Origin: Sycobia sp. Sy_11
Lineage: Eukaryota; Arthropoda; Insecta; Hymenoptera; Epichrysomallidae
NCBI GenBank assembly: GCA_018907035.1
Contig: JACCIC010000039.1
Coordinates: forward strand, 781,001 to 845,000
Direction: 5' to 3'
DNA length: 64,000 nt
Position 1 is the stretch's first letter, and each line of letters begins with the position of its first letter. The notes under the pieces were generated by a model. It made no database searches. It was given only the letters and a program-made list of their open reading frames with translations, and was not told the origin of the DNA. Shown here one piece after another: positions 1 to 12,430 of this stretch. The position numbers and the translations under genes were made by a program.

Positions 1-811
1 CATAAAGCACGAAATGACTTTTTTTTTCTAGTTCTATCTAATTCCCATCTAATCGCGCTGCCTGTCTTTTATTCATGCGTATAACAATGGTACTCGATCG
101 GCGAGTGTCACTGCGTTGTCCGTTAGCGGTTTACAGGATAGCTAATTGGATCGTACGATTGGAGAACAGTGTATTAATTGGATTATACAAAGTTGCACTC
201 TCGGGTAAATAATAAACAACGTTTTTAGTTGGAAAATCATAATTACGTACTTGCCTTTTTTTCATAAAGGTGCACTGCATTATTAGAGATTTAATAACTA
301 TGCTAATCTCAAGCATATCAAAAAGACATTTGCTATTCGTAAGAAAAACAGGCGTGAGGCGCTTTGTCGGAAGGATATTACACGGTATAGTTACGTTAAA
401 GAGGCGTCTATTGAAAATCTGCTCTCTTCCGTAATCAGCCTGGAAATCGCTCCATTGGCAGAATTGCCTACGTAAGAAGGATTACCAACACCCCTTCACC
501 CCATCCCCCTTCCCACCCGCGTTGGTGTCAGTCAAGTCGAAGCAAAAGGGACACTCCGAGTGCAGGCGCATCACGGATACGTTGAATGTATACGCAAATA
601 TAATTTTAACGTCCCTTAAGCTTCTTGATAAAGGCGGGTATTGAAAGCACGATGGTAAGAGGAGATCCGGCGGGCGGGGGTCGGGGCGAGTTGTATGGGA
701 CCATTCGGCCTAATGCTGGAAGCTCGGCTCCCGCGCGGTCTCGGCGCACTTACCGTCTTCGTGTTTATGCGCGGGGATCCGCGGCGGAGAGACGGAGCGC
801 TCGCCTACGCT

Positions 812-858
<47 letters not shown>

Positions 859-2440
859 CCCGTATAACCAAGGGGCTGTTATGGCTGTGTTCTCATGTCA
901 AACCGCGACCTAACGACCTCTCGCAAGGGTTAATGGTGGGGTGCCGTTATTATACCATTGCCGCAGCAGTGGGGGAGGGCGGAGGCGGGGAGATGATAAA
1001 TTGCCGCTAATGAAGCAGCATCAGCCTCCACCGCCGCCTTGGCCCGTCGTTCGCTCGACGCGCGTGTATGCAGGTGCACCTAAGTACCCGATGCGGCGCG
1101 GGCGGCGGCGCGACGCCTCCCACACCCCCCGGCTCCTCGCGCGGTTATTCGGTGTATACCTGAGGTCGGTCCGTCTTGGCTGGATAGCGGGGCGAGGGCT
1201 CGAAAGGGAGGAGCGAGGGGGAGATCCTGCACCTGATGTGCTCCGATGCTGGTATTAATTATTCAATGCATAGATGGAGATGTATAAATATGCACTTATG
1301 ATGCCGCGATCTAATTAAAGGAGCCAAATTTGTCGTCGCTCGTGCATCGCGCCACAAACACCTAAGTTTCTCAATATTTTGGCGAATTTTCAGATTTCAT
1401 CAGGATCCAAGACTGCGATCCAGCTATTGTCCCCAGTCGAATCGGGATCTGAGTCTGGCCCGAAGGACCGAAGCGTAAAAAGCTGAAGTACACGATCAGG
1501 AGATGAGGATATTTTGATGATGAACGCGATAATGAGTTGGCGAAATCGATGCAAAATTAAAAACATTAATTGACGGAATTGCATATTACTAATGGAAAAG
1601 GCAAGCGTCTCATCGGCGTTAAGAATATTTTGTGCGCTAGATTATTTCCAGAATGAGCACTAGAAGGTTTTAGAAGTTGACGCGCTTCTCATTCCGACAT
1701 ATGGGTCTTTCCAACATAGAAGTATCTGTTTTCATGAAGCTAGTTGTCAATCGACACTTTTAGTTATAAATTGAATCTTAATCATTCAGTATATCACGTC
1801 AAAGTATAGATATAGTACAGTGAGCACTCAGTTAATCTAGCAAGAACATCATGTTCCTTGGGAAGGTATTTTAATAGACAGTGTAATTCGCCATTTGCGT
1901 ATTTTATTGTAATCATAGTTTCTAGAAAATAATAAAGTAATAATTAATGTAAAAAAATTTTGAAAAAATCATGTTAAAAGGATTGTAATGTGATCCTTTA
2001 GCTTTAGATTTATAATACAATTAACTCAGTGGGGTCAAGATTTGAAGTCAAATATGTTTTTAAACCAAAATCTGGAGATACATTTTTCGACAACAGTTGA
2101 AGAAAGAAATAGTAATGATTTTCATACAAAGATAATTTTTTTTTGTAATTTTGTCATCAATCATGATAGCTTTCGTATGATAAACGATAACAATTCATGA
2201 TCCTATGACTGTATACTTTTTTATCTAAATACTTATCGAATTAATCAAATTAAAATCAATACTTTCTAATGAACCGTAGCTAATCCTAATGAACGTAGGA
2301 AACCGATTGAATATTTTAATTGCCAAAACTTTTCCAAAGTTTCATACTGTCCTTTCTATTGGTGAAGCACTGCGCGAATGTGCATATATATATATGGGTA
2401 TATTGACATATACATATTCGGCACACTTGATGCAACGGGG
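1..2440. other. Gene-free: mixed, one GC-rich patch
   Basis: The stretch is AT-rich except for a CpG-rich patch at about 640-1260 that holds the (GA)n repeat. Between 1380 and 1490 a TTTTCAG acceptor-like word precedes a 29-codon open stretch ending in TGA, with no other support. No gene is recognised. Confidence 0.6.
814..856 (+). repeat. (GA)n microsatellite
   Basis: Uninterrupted AG repeat, about 21 units. On the minus strand it makes a polypyrimidine tract just upstream of a candidate exon at 754-804. Confidence 0.97.
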
Positions 2441-2977
2441 AATAGTTTTGATTTGCGCGCGACGTACGCGTAATCGAGCATTTGATGGGGGAGCGATACG
2501 GCTTACGTAAGAGACCACCCCATCCCGTCCTCCCGCTCTCTCTATCTTTCTCTCCGCCCCGTTTACTACTGCGCGCCGCGTTACGTCAATTTCCACGACC
2601 CGTGTAATTGAAATTTGACGATGTACTCGCGTATCAGTACACGCGCGGCGGCTTTACGGCCGCGGCGCCGCAGCATCTCGCCGGAGAAATGCGAAATTGC
2701 GGCGAAGAATTCACGCCGGGACGCCCGAGGGCCGCGGGCGCGCGCGCGCTCGCTCGTTTAAATTAGTTTACGGATGGAATTTCAATAGGTGAGCGCGGGG
2801 GGGGGCGGGGGGTGAGTGGGTGGTGGCACAAAAGCGGTTAAGTGCCCCAACCCGGAATTATACCTGAGGCGTAAAAGATCCCCCATTCGCGATTGGGAAC
2901 GATCGCAATTCCCTTTTGGGCTCGGATATATATACTGCGCGACAGAGGGAAAGGGCAATAAGTGCATGCAGTGCCGA

Positions 2978-3002
2978 GATAGATAGATAGATAGATAGAT
3001 AA

Positions 3003-3039
<37 letters not shown>

Positions 3040-3058
3040 GAGAGACAGAGAGAGAAAG
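2978..3058 (+). repeat. (GATA)n followed by (GA)n
   Basis: About six GATA units (2978-3000) pass into a GA repeat (3005-3036) and then an imperfect GA-rich stretch. Confidence 0.97.
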
Positions 3059-3203
3059 TCTCTGTTTTTCTTGGCAGCCCCCTTTCACAAGGAAACGGGC
3101 ACGCTTACAGGCTCTCTCTTATATAGCGAGACAGTTGGGCGACGATGGGCATCTCTACTGCAGGGCGCGGAAGGGAAAACAATAAATGTAATTCAGGCGT
3201 TTC

Positions 3204-3207
<4 letters not shown>

Positions 3208-3245
<38 letters not shown>
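3208..3245 (+). repeat. (GA)n microsatellite
   Basis: About 19 units, followed by GCGCGAGAAAGG. Confidence 0.97.
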
Positions 3246-3249
<4 letters not shown>

Positions 3250-3921
3250 AGAAAGGGAGTTTCAATGGGCGGATTAAGTAGAATGGATCGAACTAAAACG
3301 CGACCCTTTCTCTCTCTCCTTCTCTCTTTTTCCGAACCTTTGAGAATAGGACGAAGGCGTTCTCCCTGTTCTCTTTAAAGAAATCCACTGTAACCCATAC
3401 CTCTCGGTCCTTTCTTCTCCGATCTTCTCGGTCACCCTCACGCCCCCGCGCCTCCGCAAGCGGAAATATTCATTTTTCCACGCGAAAGCCCGCTGGAGCA
3501 GGGCTGCGACAGGATTCTCATCGCGTCTCCGATTGGGCGAGGCGGTATTCGCCGGTTGTCCCGAACCACCGACGGTCGGAGGAAAAAGTCCGCCAAAGGG
3601 GTTCGGCGCAGGGGGGGGGGCTGGAGACAAAAAAAACCTCGGACTGACCTAAGCGATTACCGGCAAGTGACAGCGTCGGCGGATAAGTAAACGCTTTATC
3701 GCGGAGCTAACGAGGCATATAGCAGAGCGACTCTATTCCCACACTCCTCGGCCTCTCTCGCTCTCTCGTCTGGGGCTACCTCTATTTTTCGCTGTATATA
3801 TATAGCGCGTGCTTTCTAGGCAGCAACGACGGTCCCCGAGATCCTGTCGCTTCAATGGGGTGCTGGTTCGGGTTGGTGGTACTGGCAAGTGAGGATCTCT
3901 CTCGCGAAAAGGGCGCCCACC

Positions 3922-3924
<3 letters not shown>

Positions 3925-3957
<33 letters not shown>
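3925..3957 (+). repeat. (CA)n microsatellite
   Basis: About 16 uninterrupted CA units within a pyrimidine-rich block. Confidence 0.97.
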
Positions 3958-3961
<4 letters not shown>

Positions 3962-4496
3962 CCGACGCGCAGAGCTACCTCCAAATATAAATCCTCTTTT
4001 TACGACAGAGATTTATGAAAGTCATTTTCCCTTACTCCACGGTACTCCCTCGCGCCCCCACCCCTCCGTGTGGAGCACTACTCGTCGCCGCACTGGCCGC
4101 CCGTGTAACTCCCTGCGCTCGCCTTCGTGGCGCACGGCGCATACATACATGGAAACCCCCGCGCGCCCCCATTGTCTTCCATCTCGCCCTCTCCCCCCCA
4201 CCCCGCCCATTTCTTCGCTCCACCAAGCCCATTGTCGCGCGCACCGACTCGACGGCTTTATACGGCCTCTTTTCCGCCGGCCCCAGCCCCCTCCCGCCGC
4301 GGCCCATCTTTCGCACCTTATCGCGGTCTCGGTCCGCGTATTTATTCGTTTCCGCGTAATTATATTTGCATCTCGGCGCTCCGGCCCGACTGGCCCCCTT
4401 TTTTCTGCGCCAGTTGTAGACCCACCCCACCCCCCTCGGCTCCTCCGCCGCCGCGCTGCATACTCACGGGCCGTTCGCTTCTTTACGATTCTCCGC

Positions 4497-4523
4497 CTCT
4501 CTCTCTCTCTCTCTCTCTCTCTC
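4497..4523 (+). repeat. (CT)n microsatellite
   Basis: About 13 units inside a long pyrimidine-rich block. Confidence 0.95.
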
Positions 4524-5107
4524 CCCTCCGCCTCATCGTCGTTGTTGTCGTGGCGATGAAGGCGGCGGGGGGTGGGGGGTGGGCAGTGGGAGAGTAGAGT
4601 GTCTCGGCGCTTATTCTTCATTAATAATTGCTGCTCCACTTTCTGCGGCGGACAAAGCCCCCATTATTATTGCCCGTCTCCACCCTGTCTCCCTCTCTCG
4701 CTCTGCCTCAGCCAATTCCACCCTCCACCACGTACGTACCTATATCATTCTCCTTTTTCACCCCCCCCCGCCCCCCAGCAGCCGGAGGTCCGTGAGGTAT
4801 GTCGAATATTATATTCTCCGCGGAGAGATATGGGATAGAAGATTCCCGGGGCGGTCGCTACGGCTAAATGAAGTAATTAGGATGCAGCGGAGGCCCGCGA
4901 ACCTTGCGCTAAGTCAAAAGCACAGGGACGGCGAGGGGATCCGAGCGTGCAGCTATACTGCGGATAGTGGTTGGGGGGGGCGGGGAGCGGGGGATTTCGC
5001 TCCCGTTCCTTATACCCAAGGCGTCGCCTACATGCTAATGGCCGAGGTCGGGGGCGTTATCTACCGTTTACCCCGGAAAATGGACCGAACGTCGCGACCG
5101 TCCCTCT

Positions 5108-5111
<4 letters not shown>

Positions 5112-5145
<34 letters not shown>
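5112..5145 (+). repeat. (CT)n microsatellite
   Basis: About 17 uninterrupted units. Confidence 0.97.
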
Positions 5146-5147
<2 letters not shown>

Positions 5148-5447
5148 GTAACGCCCAGTTCTTGTTTCGTCGGCGCGCTTATATTATATATACGGCGAGC
5201 CGAGTCTTAAACTTCCGACCTTATTTTTTATCCGCGGTTCCAGGGACGAGGGGGGAAAGAGCGGGGAGTGCGCGCGACCCGAGCAAAGTGGCGAGGCGGA
5301 GGGATCGGGGGAGGCTTTTTCCTCGGCCTGGAAGCGCGCCAGTGATCGTCGCGAAAAATCGGAAGAATTATATTATGCAGCAAAAGGCGCGGCCGATTAT
5401 TGAGATTTCGAGCGCGCGATGCGACGCCCCCTACTCTGTGTGTAAAA

Positions 5448-5468
5448 GTGTGTGTGTGTGTGTGTGTG
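5448..5468 (+). repeat. (GT)n microsatellite
   Basis: About 10 units at the junction of GC-rich and AT-rich DNA. Confidence 0.95.
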
Positions 5469-5469
5469 A

Positions 5470-6074
5470 GTTTGTATTTTTATTAATGGCCAAAAACCTC
5501 GCGTTTTTCTTAAACGGTATGCGGCCGACGTTTTTGTTGGGCCATTCCAACGACTACCTTGCAAGCCTATATCTATACATACATGAGAATTTCTGGCGAA
5601 TTGCTTTTCTATGGGCTCCGCGGCTCTGGGTATACTCAATTTTTTATATCATTTTTTTCTTCTTGTTGATCTGGAAAAAGGAGGGAGCAAATTTTTATAA
5701 AGTTCGACGTACGTGGGCGACCTGACGACTGACGAAAATGACAGCGATTTCGCGTGAAAGCCGGGCGATAGAAATCTTTTTAGAAAGAAATCGAATCAAT
5801 TTTGCACAAGTCGAACGCCGGCTCTGCCGACGGGGTAGAACATTTAGCGTAGTAGGAGTTTTGTACAATTTCCTCTTTTTTTTCTTCTATTTCGTCAGAT
5901 TTCGAAACCGAATATGTAATAATATTTTCGCAGGACAAATTTGAAAAAAAATAAAGGTTTATTTTGGATTTTTGGGTCAAAGGCATTTGGATCATTTTTA
6001 TGTTCTCTTCTTAAACACTAAATGCTTCTCAAATATTAATCTGAATTTTTATATCAACAGTTTTAATAAAATTC

Positions 6075-6120
<46 letters not shown>

Positions 6121-6960
6121 ATCACTTTCACGTCGTGTAGTAGTTAATTTAAACATTTTTAACAACATCACAAAATTAAGAAACGTCATAAACATCAACA
6201 ACATAACGGGGAGAAATAATAAAGTACATAAACTTATAATAAACATAGACAATGTAATCTAATATTGTTATGAAATTTAGGATGAAAAATACTTACTCAA
6301 AGTTTATGCGTTATTATATGTTTGATGTTTGGTATAATAATTCCTTGGAGTATTTCTTTTTGAGATTCGTTCTTTCTATTTTGTGTAGAAAATTTTTTAT
6401 TTCAAAAGTTAATGTCTCGCCCAACAGGAATCTTTTGTTGAAAGTTCAGTTTTTGTTTTATTAAATTTTACATTCTGATACAAATTTGATACAAATTAAA
6501 TTTTTTTATATTTAAATTAAAGTTTATCATATATGACTTATTACATTTATTAAAAGTAATTTTTGTACGATACATTAATATTGTAATTTTTCAATATTTT
6601 ATCATTTCTTAATTAAAAATTAAAGAGAATATTTACGTTGAAAATTTGAACAGAGCAGAAAAACAATTTTATCGATTAATCGAACTTCTCTTGTTTTTTT
6701 TTTTCCTTTTAAAGCTGAAAGCGATCTACGGGTGATGGACGACGTTGTCAAATAAAAGAGACGAGCCCCGGTCGATTCCCGCGGAATGAAAAGAATTCTT
6801 TTCCTCGCGCGCCGCGCGCAAAGAGAGTTCGCGTCGAGAAACCCGCAAACAGTCTTAAGAAAAAAAAAAGAAAAAAGAAAAGAAAAAACGGAATAGAGAA
6901 AGAAAAAAAAATAAGGAAAAGGGAGAAAGAGACAAGTAAAATGGGAGATGTAAAGGCGAG
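5470..6960. other. Gene-free AT-rich block
   Basis: Very AT-rich unique DNA around a (TA)n tract. A purine-rich run of A and G lies at about 6857-6942. Nothing gene-like was seen. Confidence 0.65.
6078..6117 (+). repeat. (TA)n microsatellite
   Basis: About 20 units in a very AT-rich block. Confidence 0.97.
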
Positions 6961-7429
6961 ATGTGGCGCGCCGCGCCGCGGTGGAGGAAGCGGGAAGAAA
7001 TGGAGCGCAGCGAGACCGGGGCGCGCGCGCCATCAGCGCGCGGGCTCACCGAAAGACGCGGGAGAGGCGGACCGAGAGGATCGCTGATTTATTCGAGAAG
7101 ATTCGGGGGCCGTTCGCGTCGTTAGTGTCGGTGCGGCTCCGCGGCGCGCCGAGCACTCTTCCCGGTGAATTTTCATGACAGTACTGCGGGGTTGGGGGGA
7201 GGGGAGGAGTGGGTGGGTGGTATGGGAGCAGGAAGAGAAAGGAGAACCGGGCGAGAGACGCGGGTCGTTGGGAGGGTGGGTCGGTGTTAGCGTTTTGGCG
7301 TCCTCTTCACCGGCGCGTCCGGTCTTATGACTGAGTCGTGTCTCCGGGGGGTGAGAATTCTCTCGTTCGGGCATCCCGCATCGATTGTTATACACGTCCC
7401 GCCGGCTGTATACTATCGAGCGGGAGACG

Positions 7430-7430
<1 letters not shown>

Positions 7431-7469
<39 letters not shown>
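7431..7469 (+). repeat. (GA)n microsatellite
   Basis: About 19 units in a CpG-rich block. GA repeats can bind GAGA factor, but no promoter was identified here. Confidence 0.97.
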
Positions 7470-7470
<1 letters not shown>

Positions 7471-8544
7471 GTAGACTGTGAGATAGTGCAGGGCAGCCAG
7501 CGGGAGAAATCTTCGCGTCTGTTACAGTTCCGAGACTACGAGCTTCCCCCTCCCCCACCCCCGCCGGGCGCTCCGTTTTTCCTTCCTGTTATTCAACTTC
7601 CCTCTTTGCCCGCCTCCCCCTCCTCCCCCGCACAGCCAGCTCTACCGACGCTTTTTCCCCGACGCTGCGCTCGCAGCGGGCTCCCATCACTTTTTATCTC
7701 GCGCTTCGTTCCTCCGCGCGTGTGAAATTGAATTTATTTCCAGGGGGAAAAGCCGAATAAAACGCGCGCGAGTATGGCGGCGGAGGGGAGGGTAAAAAGA
7801 GCGTATACCAGCGAGAAAAAGAGCGACAGTAATGGGGGGAGGGGGAGGGGGTTAGGATGAGCCGAGCGTTTCGGACGCCTCGTGCATGTTCGAGGTTTTT
7901 CAGTGGACTCCGAAGAGATCCAGGGTATAGTGCGCAGGGGCGAATACAGCAACCAGAGAGCCGGGCAGGGCTCGCGTAGAAGTTTCAAAATCGACGTAAC
8001 GAGTGGCTCTTTGAGACAGCGAGGAGAGACCAACGTCGCGCTGATTCAGAAATTCATTTGGTGGATAAAGGGATGCTGCCGGAGGGGCGGAGGGGCGGTG
8101 GATTGACAGAAGGAAAGAAACGGTTTTGGAGCGGGTAAGCCGAGTACAAACGCGGCGGCGTGTTCATGTATTGCCGGGCGGACAAACAAGATTTAACGGA
8201 TCGCGCTGGGCGTGGGGTGAAAGGCTGCGCTGCCCGCGTCCAGGAGCTTCGGCTGTATTATCCCGGTAGCACCCCAACCTCCCTCTGTACCGTGTGTAAC
8301 TTGCATCGCGCCTCGGCTATCACACCCCCTTCCCCGGCCTCCCTTGCTCTCTCCCTCCCACGGTATCAAAGTTGTACCAGCTCGACTCTCGAGCAGCTAT
8401 ACTGCAGTGATCCAGGTTCGGTACACACAGAGAGTGAGCGAGAGAGAGACAGAGACATCGAGAAACGCGTGGGTGGTGGAGAAAAAGCGAGGGATCGAGA
8501 CACAACGGAGAGAAAGGGTGAGCGCAGCCTGCTGTTGTTGCAGC

Positions 8545-8549
<5 letters not shown>

Positions 8550-8610
<61 letters not shown>
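8550..8610 (+). repeat. (TA)n microsatellite
   Basis: About 30 uninterrupted units. Open frames on both strands through here translate it as YIYIYI. Confidence 0.98.
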
Positions 8611-8613
<3 letters not shown>

Positions 8614-8932
8614 ACGCGTACAAAGTACGGAGTGGCAGCACTGCGCGCGCCGCGCGTTGTACCACGGAGGAGAGGAGCGAGCGAGTTTATGGCCTCGTGG
8701 CTTCGAATGCTTGCCCACCCTATCCCGCTCCCACCTCCACTCCCAACGGGAGCTTCGTGATTTTCGAAATTGCCGGTACTTTCGAACCCCGAAACGTACA
8801 CCTAGAAATCACAAGGGTGATGGCGACTTAGCCCCGCCTGATTTCTCTGCACATCTATCGCAAGTCCTATCCGCGGAGATTTCGACAGCGAAACCGGGGA
8901 GAGAGATCTGCGACCCGAGAATCGGAAGGGAG

Positions 8933-8938
8933 ACAGAT

Positions 8939-8988
<50 letters not shown>
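8933..8988 (+). repeat. (GA)n microsatellite
   Basis: Slightly interrupted GA repeat, about 25 units. Confidence 0.96.
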
Positions 8989-9039
8989 GCATCGAGCTAT
9001 GGAGATTTGGCTCTGTCTCTCTGTCCCTCTCTCCGGCAT

Positions 9040-9092
9040 ACTCTCCCTCTTGTCTTTCATTCTCCTTTTCTTTTTATGCGCAATAGGTAAAC
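9040..9092 (+). promoter_or_regulatory. Candidate recursive (zero-length exon) splice site
   Basis: A long pyrimidine tract from about 9010 (TCTCTCTGTCCCTCTCTCC, then further C/T) runs into CAATAG|GTAAAC, with AG and GT abutting at 9086/9087. That is the layout of a ratchet point in a large insect intron. The donor half is not ideal because position +5 is A, not G. There is no independent evidence of transcription. Confidence 0.2.
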
Positions 9093-9300
9093 GAACGGCT
9101 ATGTATATACGACGAAGTAGTTTAAAGAGTTTTTCGTAAATTGCCTTCCGCCGCCCTGTTCTACTCTACCCAACCCACCTCCCCAATCCCGCGAAAGCAG
9201 CGAAGCTCATTTGCCTTACAAAGTGACATCGGCTTTACTTGTGCGCGACTTTCGCGAGAGCCGAAGCGTCTAATTTAATTTGACCCATGTCTCTCCCCCT

Positions 9301-9324
9301 CTCCCTCTCTCTCTCTCTCTCTCT
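9301..9324 (+). repeat. (CT)n microsatellite
   Basis: Short CT repeat in the order CCCTCTCTCT. Confidence 0.9.
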
Positions 9325-9816
9325 ATCTGTACTCTATACCAGAGGAGGGGTGATGCTCTCGCACAAAGCGCCGTGTTTTCTTTCTTCGTCGCTCGGCGCA
9401 AGTTATTTTTGCGCGAAACAAAAGGTAAAACGAATCCAAGAAAGATAAAATAACATAGAACGATAGAACGGGCGGCCGAGAAAGGGGCCGGGGTGGAGGG
9501 AGTGGCGTACAGAAAGAGAATCCTCGATTCTATACGGGCTGGAAAACAAAGCCATAATCGCATTTTTTCCCCACCCCCTGTCGCTTTTCGGCTCTGTCCC
9601 GCGAACTACCCCCTTCCCACACACACACATACACCCCCCCCCCGGGGACAAATCCTGGGCAATCGCTCGGCCAAACCGCCCGAGCCTTTTGCTCTTTCGG
9701 CCGGATCGTTGATGTGGCTCCGAATGTGCTGAGTCCCTCGCTGCCACCCAACCCCTCCTGCGCAGTCCATTTTTGGCGTGTATACACGCGAAAGAGGACG
9801 ACGAGATTGCGCGGGA

Positions 9817-9823
<7 letters not shown>

Positions 9824-9851
<28 letters not shown>

Positions 9852-9886
9852 TTACATATATATTATATATATGTATATATATATAT
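9824..9886 (+). repeat. Compound (CA)n-(TA)n microsatellite
   Basis: CA repeat (9824-9850) followed by an interrupted TA repeat (9855-9886). Confidence 0.96.
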
Positions 9887-10321
9887 AGATATCGGGATGG
9901 GCTCGGCCGGCGCGAGAGCACACACGGCGTTATGGAGTGAGCCTCCTAGGTATAGGAGGCATATATAGATATATGGCTGCATAAGCGAGCCGCCGGTAAA
10001 GCTGGACGAGTGCCAAGCCCGCGGCTCTGGGAGTGCAGCCTCCACTTACCGAGTTACATACACTAAACTCTTGCTTTTCGCGGTGGATAGAGCGTGCGGA
10101 GGACGGCGGGAGGGGAGGGGAACAAGGCCGCCTCGCCTCGTTCGAGCCGAAGGCCGTTGCGCCATCTTCTCTCGCCCCATCCACTCGCCGTATTTATTGT
10201 ATCCACGTCTCGTTCCCAGCCCCGTCCCTCCCATCGGCCACGAATCCAACTCCACGAGCACCTTTCGCCGGCTTTCCAATCAGCGCCGGTAAGCCTGGCC
10301 GAGGACGTCGTGCCTGCGACG

Positions 10322-10324
<3 letters not shown>

Positions 10325-10362
<38 letters not shown>
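10325..10362 (+). repeat. (CT)n microsatellite
   Basis: About 19 units. Confidence 0.97.
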
Positions 10363-10365
<3 letters not shown>

Positions 10366-10500
10366 CGCCTTTGATTCGAGAAGAGAACATTTGTAACGTA
10401 GTTGGCTAAACCTGGCGCAGCGTGGAAGAAGTATAAGAGACCCGGGGAGACTCGACGATTTCTTCATGGTCGACCATTTGCATCGGAGTTTGGTGGGGTG

Positions 10501-11520
10501 CAGTTGTTTCGTTATCGGCTGAATTAAGTTTCTACTGCACCTGTCTATTTGAAAATATTTATTTTTTTTATTTATATGTATATTTATTAATCTCGATATT
10601 CTAAAAAAAAGTTTAATTTACCGACCGTAGCTAACCTCTGTCTGTAATTCGTGACGCACAATGACAATAGTAATTAAAGAATACTTTTAATATAATCTTC
10701 AAATATGGTCGAAATTTTCGAGCCTTTTTCGATCTCGTCCATCCAGTATACTTTCGCGGATATGATCGAGCCTTAGTTCTGAGATGATCATTGTAATCCC
10801 ATATTTTACATCTCATCGACAATTATGATCATTTTCAGGAAGCCTGGATCTTCATTTACTTCAGCATCTCGTGACAGATGGAAATTCGACTTTTTTTCTA
10901 ATTATCATTAAGCTATTTTCGAACGAATTTTGTCGATACTTAAGATGAATACAGAAAATAGCGTAGTCGCGTCAGCAAATTATACTGGGTTCCTGGTCGA
11001 CCTTTCGAATAATCATACTAAGATTCTAAATAATCATACTAGTTCGTTATATATCTTTGGTTTTAAATCTTTTAATATTATTGTTTGACGAGAACCACGT
11101 TTTTATTGATCATTTTTCGAACATTTATTGATCATTTATGGAATATTTTCGTTGGACCCAGTATATTTCATTTAATTCAAAGCTGTAGCGTAGAAGTATA
11201 AGTAACGTAGCATCAACATGGGACGGGGGTGAGGCTATAAAAATTTTCAGAGCTCATTATGGATCGAGTCAACGCTCATTCATTCGTCCTGGATGAAATT
11301 CGTTATCTACGTGTGCTCGACATTCCGTTGTTCGAGTAATTTCTCTCACTATCACACTTACCATTTTAATTTTTGTTTATTATTTGCGCAGAATTCGATA
11401 CAACCACTTCGCCCCATTATTCCGAACAACATAAATATCGCAACGCACGTCAAGCGTAAACGGAACGAGCGTGCGAGGTGGACAATATCGTCGGGCAGAT
11501 GAAGAAAAATAATCGAAATC
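10501..11520. other. Gene-free AT-rich block
   Basis: Unique DNA with small direct repeats, for example AATAATCATACTA twice near 11010-11042 and ATTGATCATTT twice near 11106-11137. No gene or larger element. Confidence 0.65.
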
Positions 11521-11875
11521 TCGTGCGTAATACAGCGACATGGACCTCGTTTATGGAAAGCGACCTCGTGTAAAAAATGCGAGACCCCACCCACGCTCCG
11601 ACGACGCTAATGTCTCTCATCCGTGGTACAGAAGCGCGGCTTTCTCCGCGATCGCGGGGTCGAGGGGCATTGCGGCGGGGGACTGCTTTGTTTCGCCGAC
11701 CCTCTATTCGACCTCCCCACCTTTAATTAGCTCTCGCTCTATTCCTTTATTATTTCTCATTCCGCCTCCTCGAGGCCTCGGCCCCCCTCCCCCCCCCCTC
11801 CCGGCCCGCAGAGGCGAGCCAAGAGGGCGCGAATTTATGCACCGTTTATTACGACGACGACGACGACGACGACGG

Positions 11876-11915
<40 letters not shown>

Positions 11916-12430
11916 GTATCTCTCCGCATATTCCGTATCCGTCCTTCCCTGTATCTCCCCCCCTCCCTCTCGCTCCGACCCTAGCGCGCGGCTCATCCTT
12001 CGCGCGCGCGCGCCGCGTATCTGCGGCGAGCCGTATACCGGTTAATAATTCAAGTTTCGTCTCCTCCTCCCCCACCGCCAGCCCCTGCCTCGGCTCTTCC
12101 CTCGCTTTTATTACCGCCATACATTTTTTCGCGTGTACGTACGAGCACAAACACCCGCGCGATGTACATTCGACTTTTCCTTTTCCCTCTCCCTTTGCGC
12201 GCTCGCCTAACCGCGGCGACGTCGGCCGCGTCCATCCTCCTCGCGCGCATCCCTCCTTATTCGTCCGTTTTTCCCTCCTCTTCGTCCCCGCCGTCTTTTT
12301 GTCTCGAATGTGGATGTACCGCCCTTCTCGCCCCGCCACCTCCACCTTGCGCCGAGAAGGAGTTTTCTTTTATTTGCACGGGTCGACCGCCGCGCCCCGG
12401 CGCGGTGTACATTCATTAGCAATCCCGAAA
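11521..12430. other. Gene-free GC-rich block
   Basis: C/T-rich on the plus strand, with an ACG array, a TA tract and an alternating CG stretch at about 12001-12013. The 328-codon plus-strand open frame here is low-complexity and runs through the TA tract. Confidence 0.6.
11851..11914 (+). repeat. (ACG)8 followed by (TA)n
   Basis: Eight ACG units (11851-11874) abut about 19 TA units (11877-11914). It is the longest trinucleotide array in the window. Confidence 0.97.

Larger units (their letters stand above)
2441..5400. other. Gene-free GC-rich block, pyrimidine-rich part
   Basis: CpG-rich DNA with GA, GATA, CA and CT repeats. From about 3900 to 4800 the plus strand is strongly C/T-rich, so long RPP/SLS-type open frames occur in several frames on both strands. 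They overlap each other and are low-complexity, hence not called. Confidence 0.6.
6961..10500. other. Gene-free GC-rich block with dense microsatellites
   Basis: CpG-rich DNA with GA, TA, CT and CA tracts. Every open frame over 100 codons contains a translated microsatellite. No TATA/initiator arrangement convincing enough to call a promoter was found, although CpG-rich GA-repeat DNA is compatible with one. Confidence 0.6.

Noticed and set aside
1381..1486. TTTTCAG acceptor-like word followed by a 29-codon open stretch
   Set aside because: No donor, no recognisable peptide, and the length is within chance.
2770..2794. TTCAATAG|GTGAGC ratchet-like site
   Set aside because: The upstream sequence is not pyrimidine-rich enough to act as an acceptor.
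3855..5151. Several 100-230 codon frames on both strands
   Set aside because: They are proline, arginine and serine-leucine rich translations of C/T-rich and CT-repeat DNA, without a domain.
5162..5725. 187-codon plus-strand frame with a hydrophobic end
   Set aside because: It includes a translated GT repeat (VCVCVC). The hydrophobic end reflects T-rich DNA; no family motif.
8160..8831. Long open frames on both strands around 8.2-8.8 kb
   Set aside because: They contain long YIYIYI runs from the TA microsatellite, and the two strands mirror each other.
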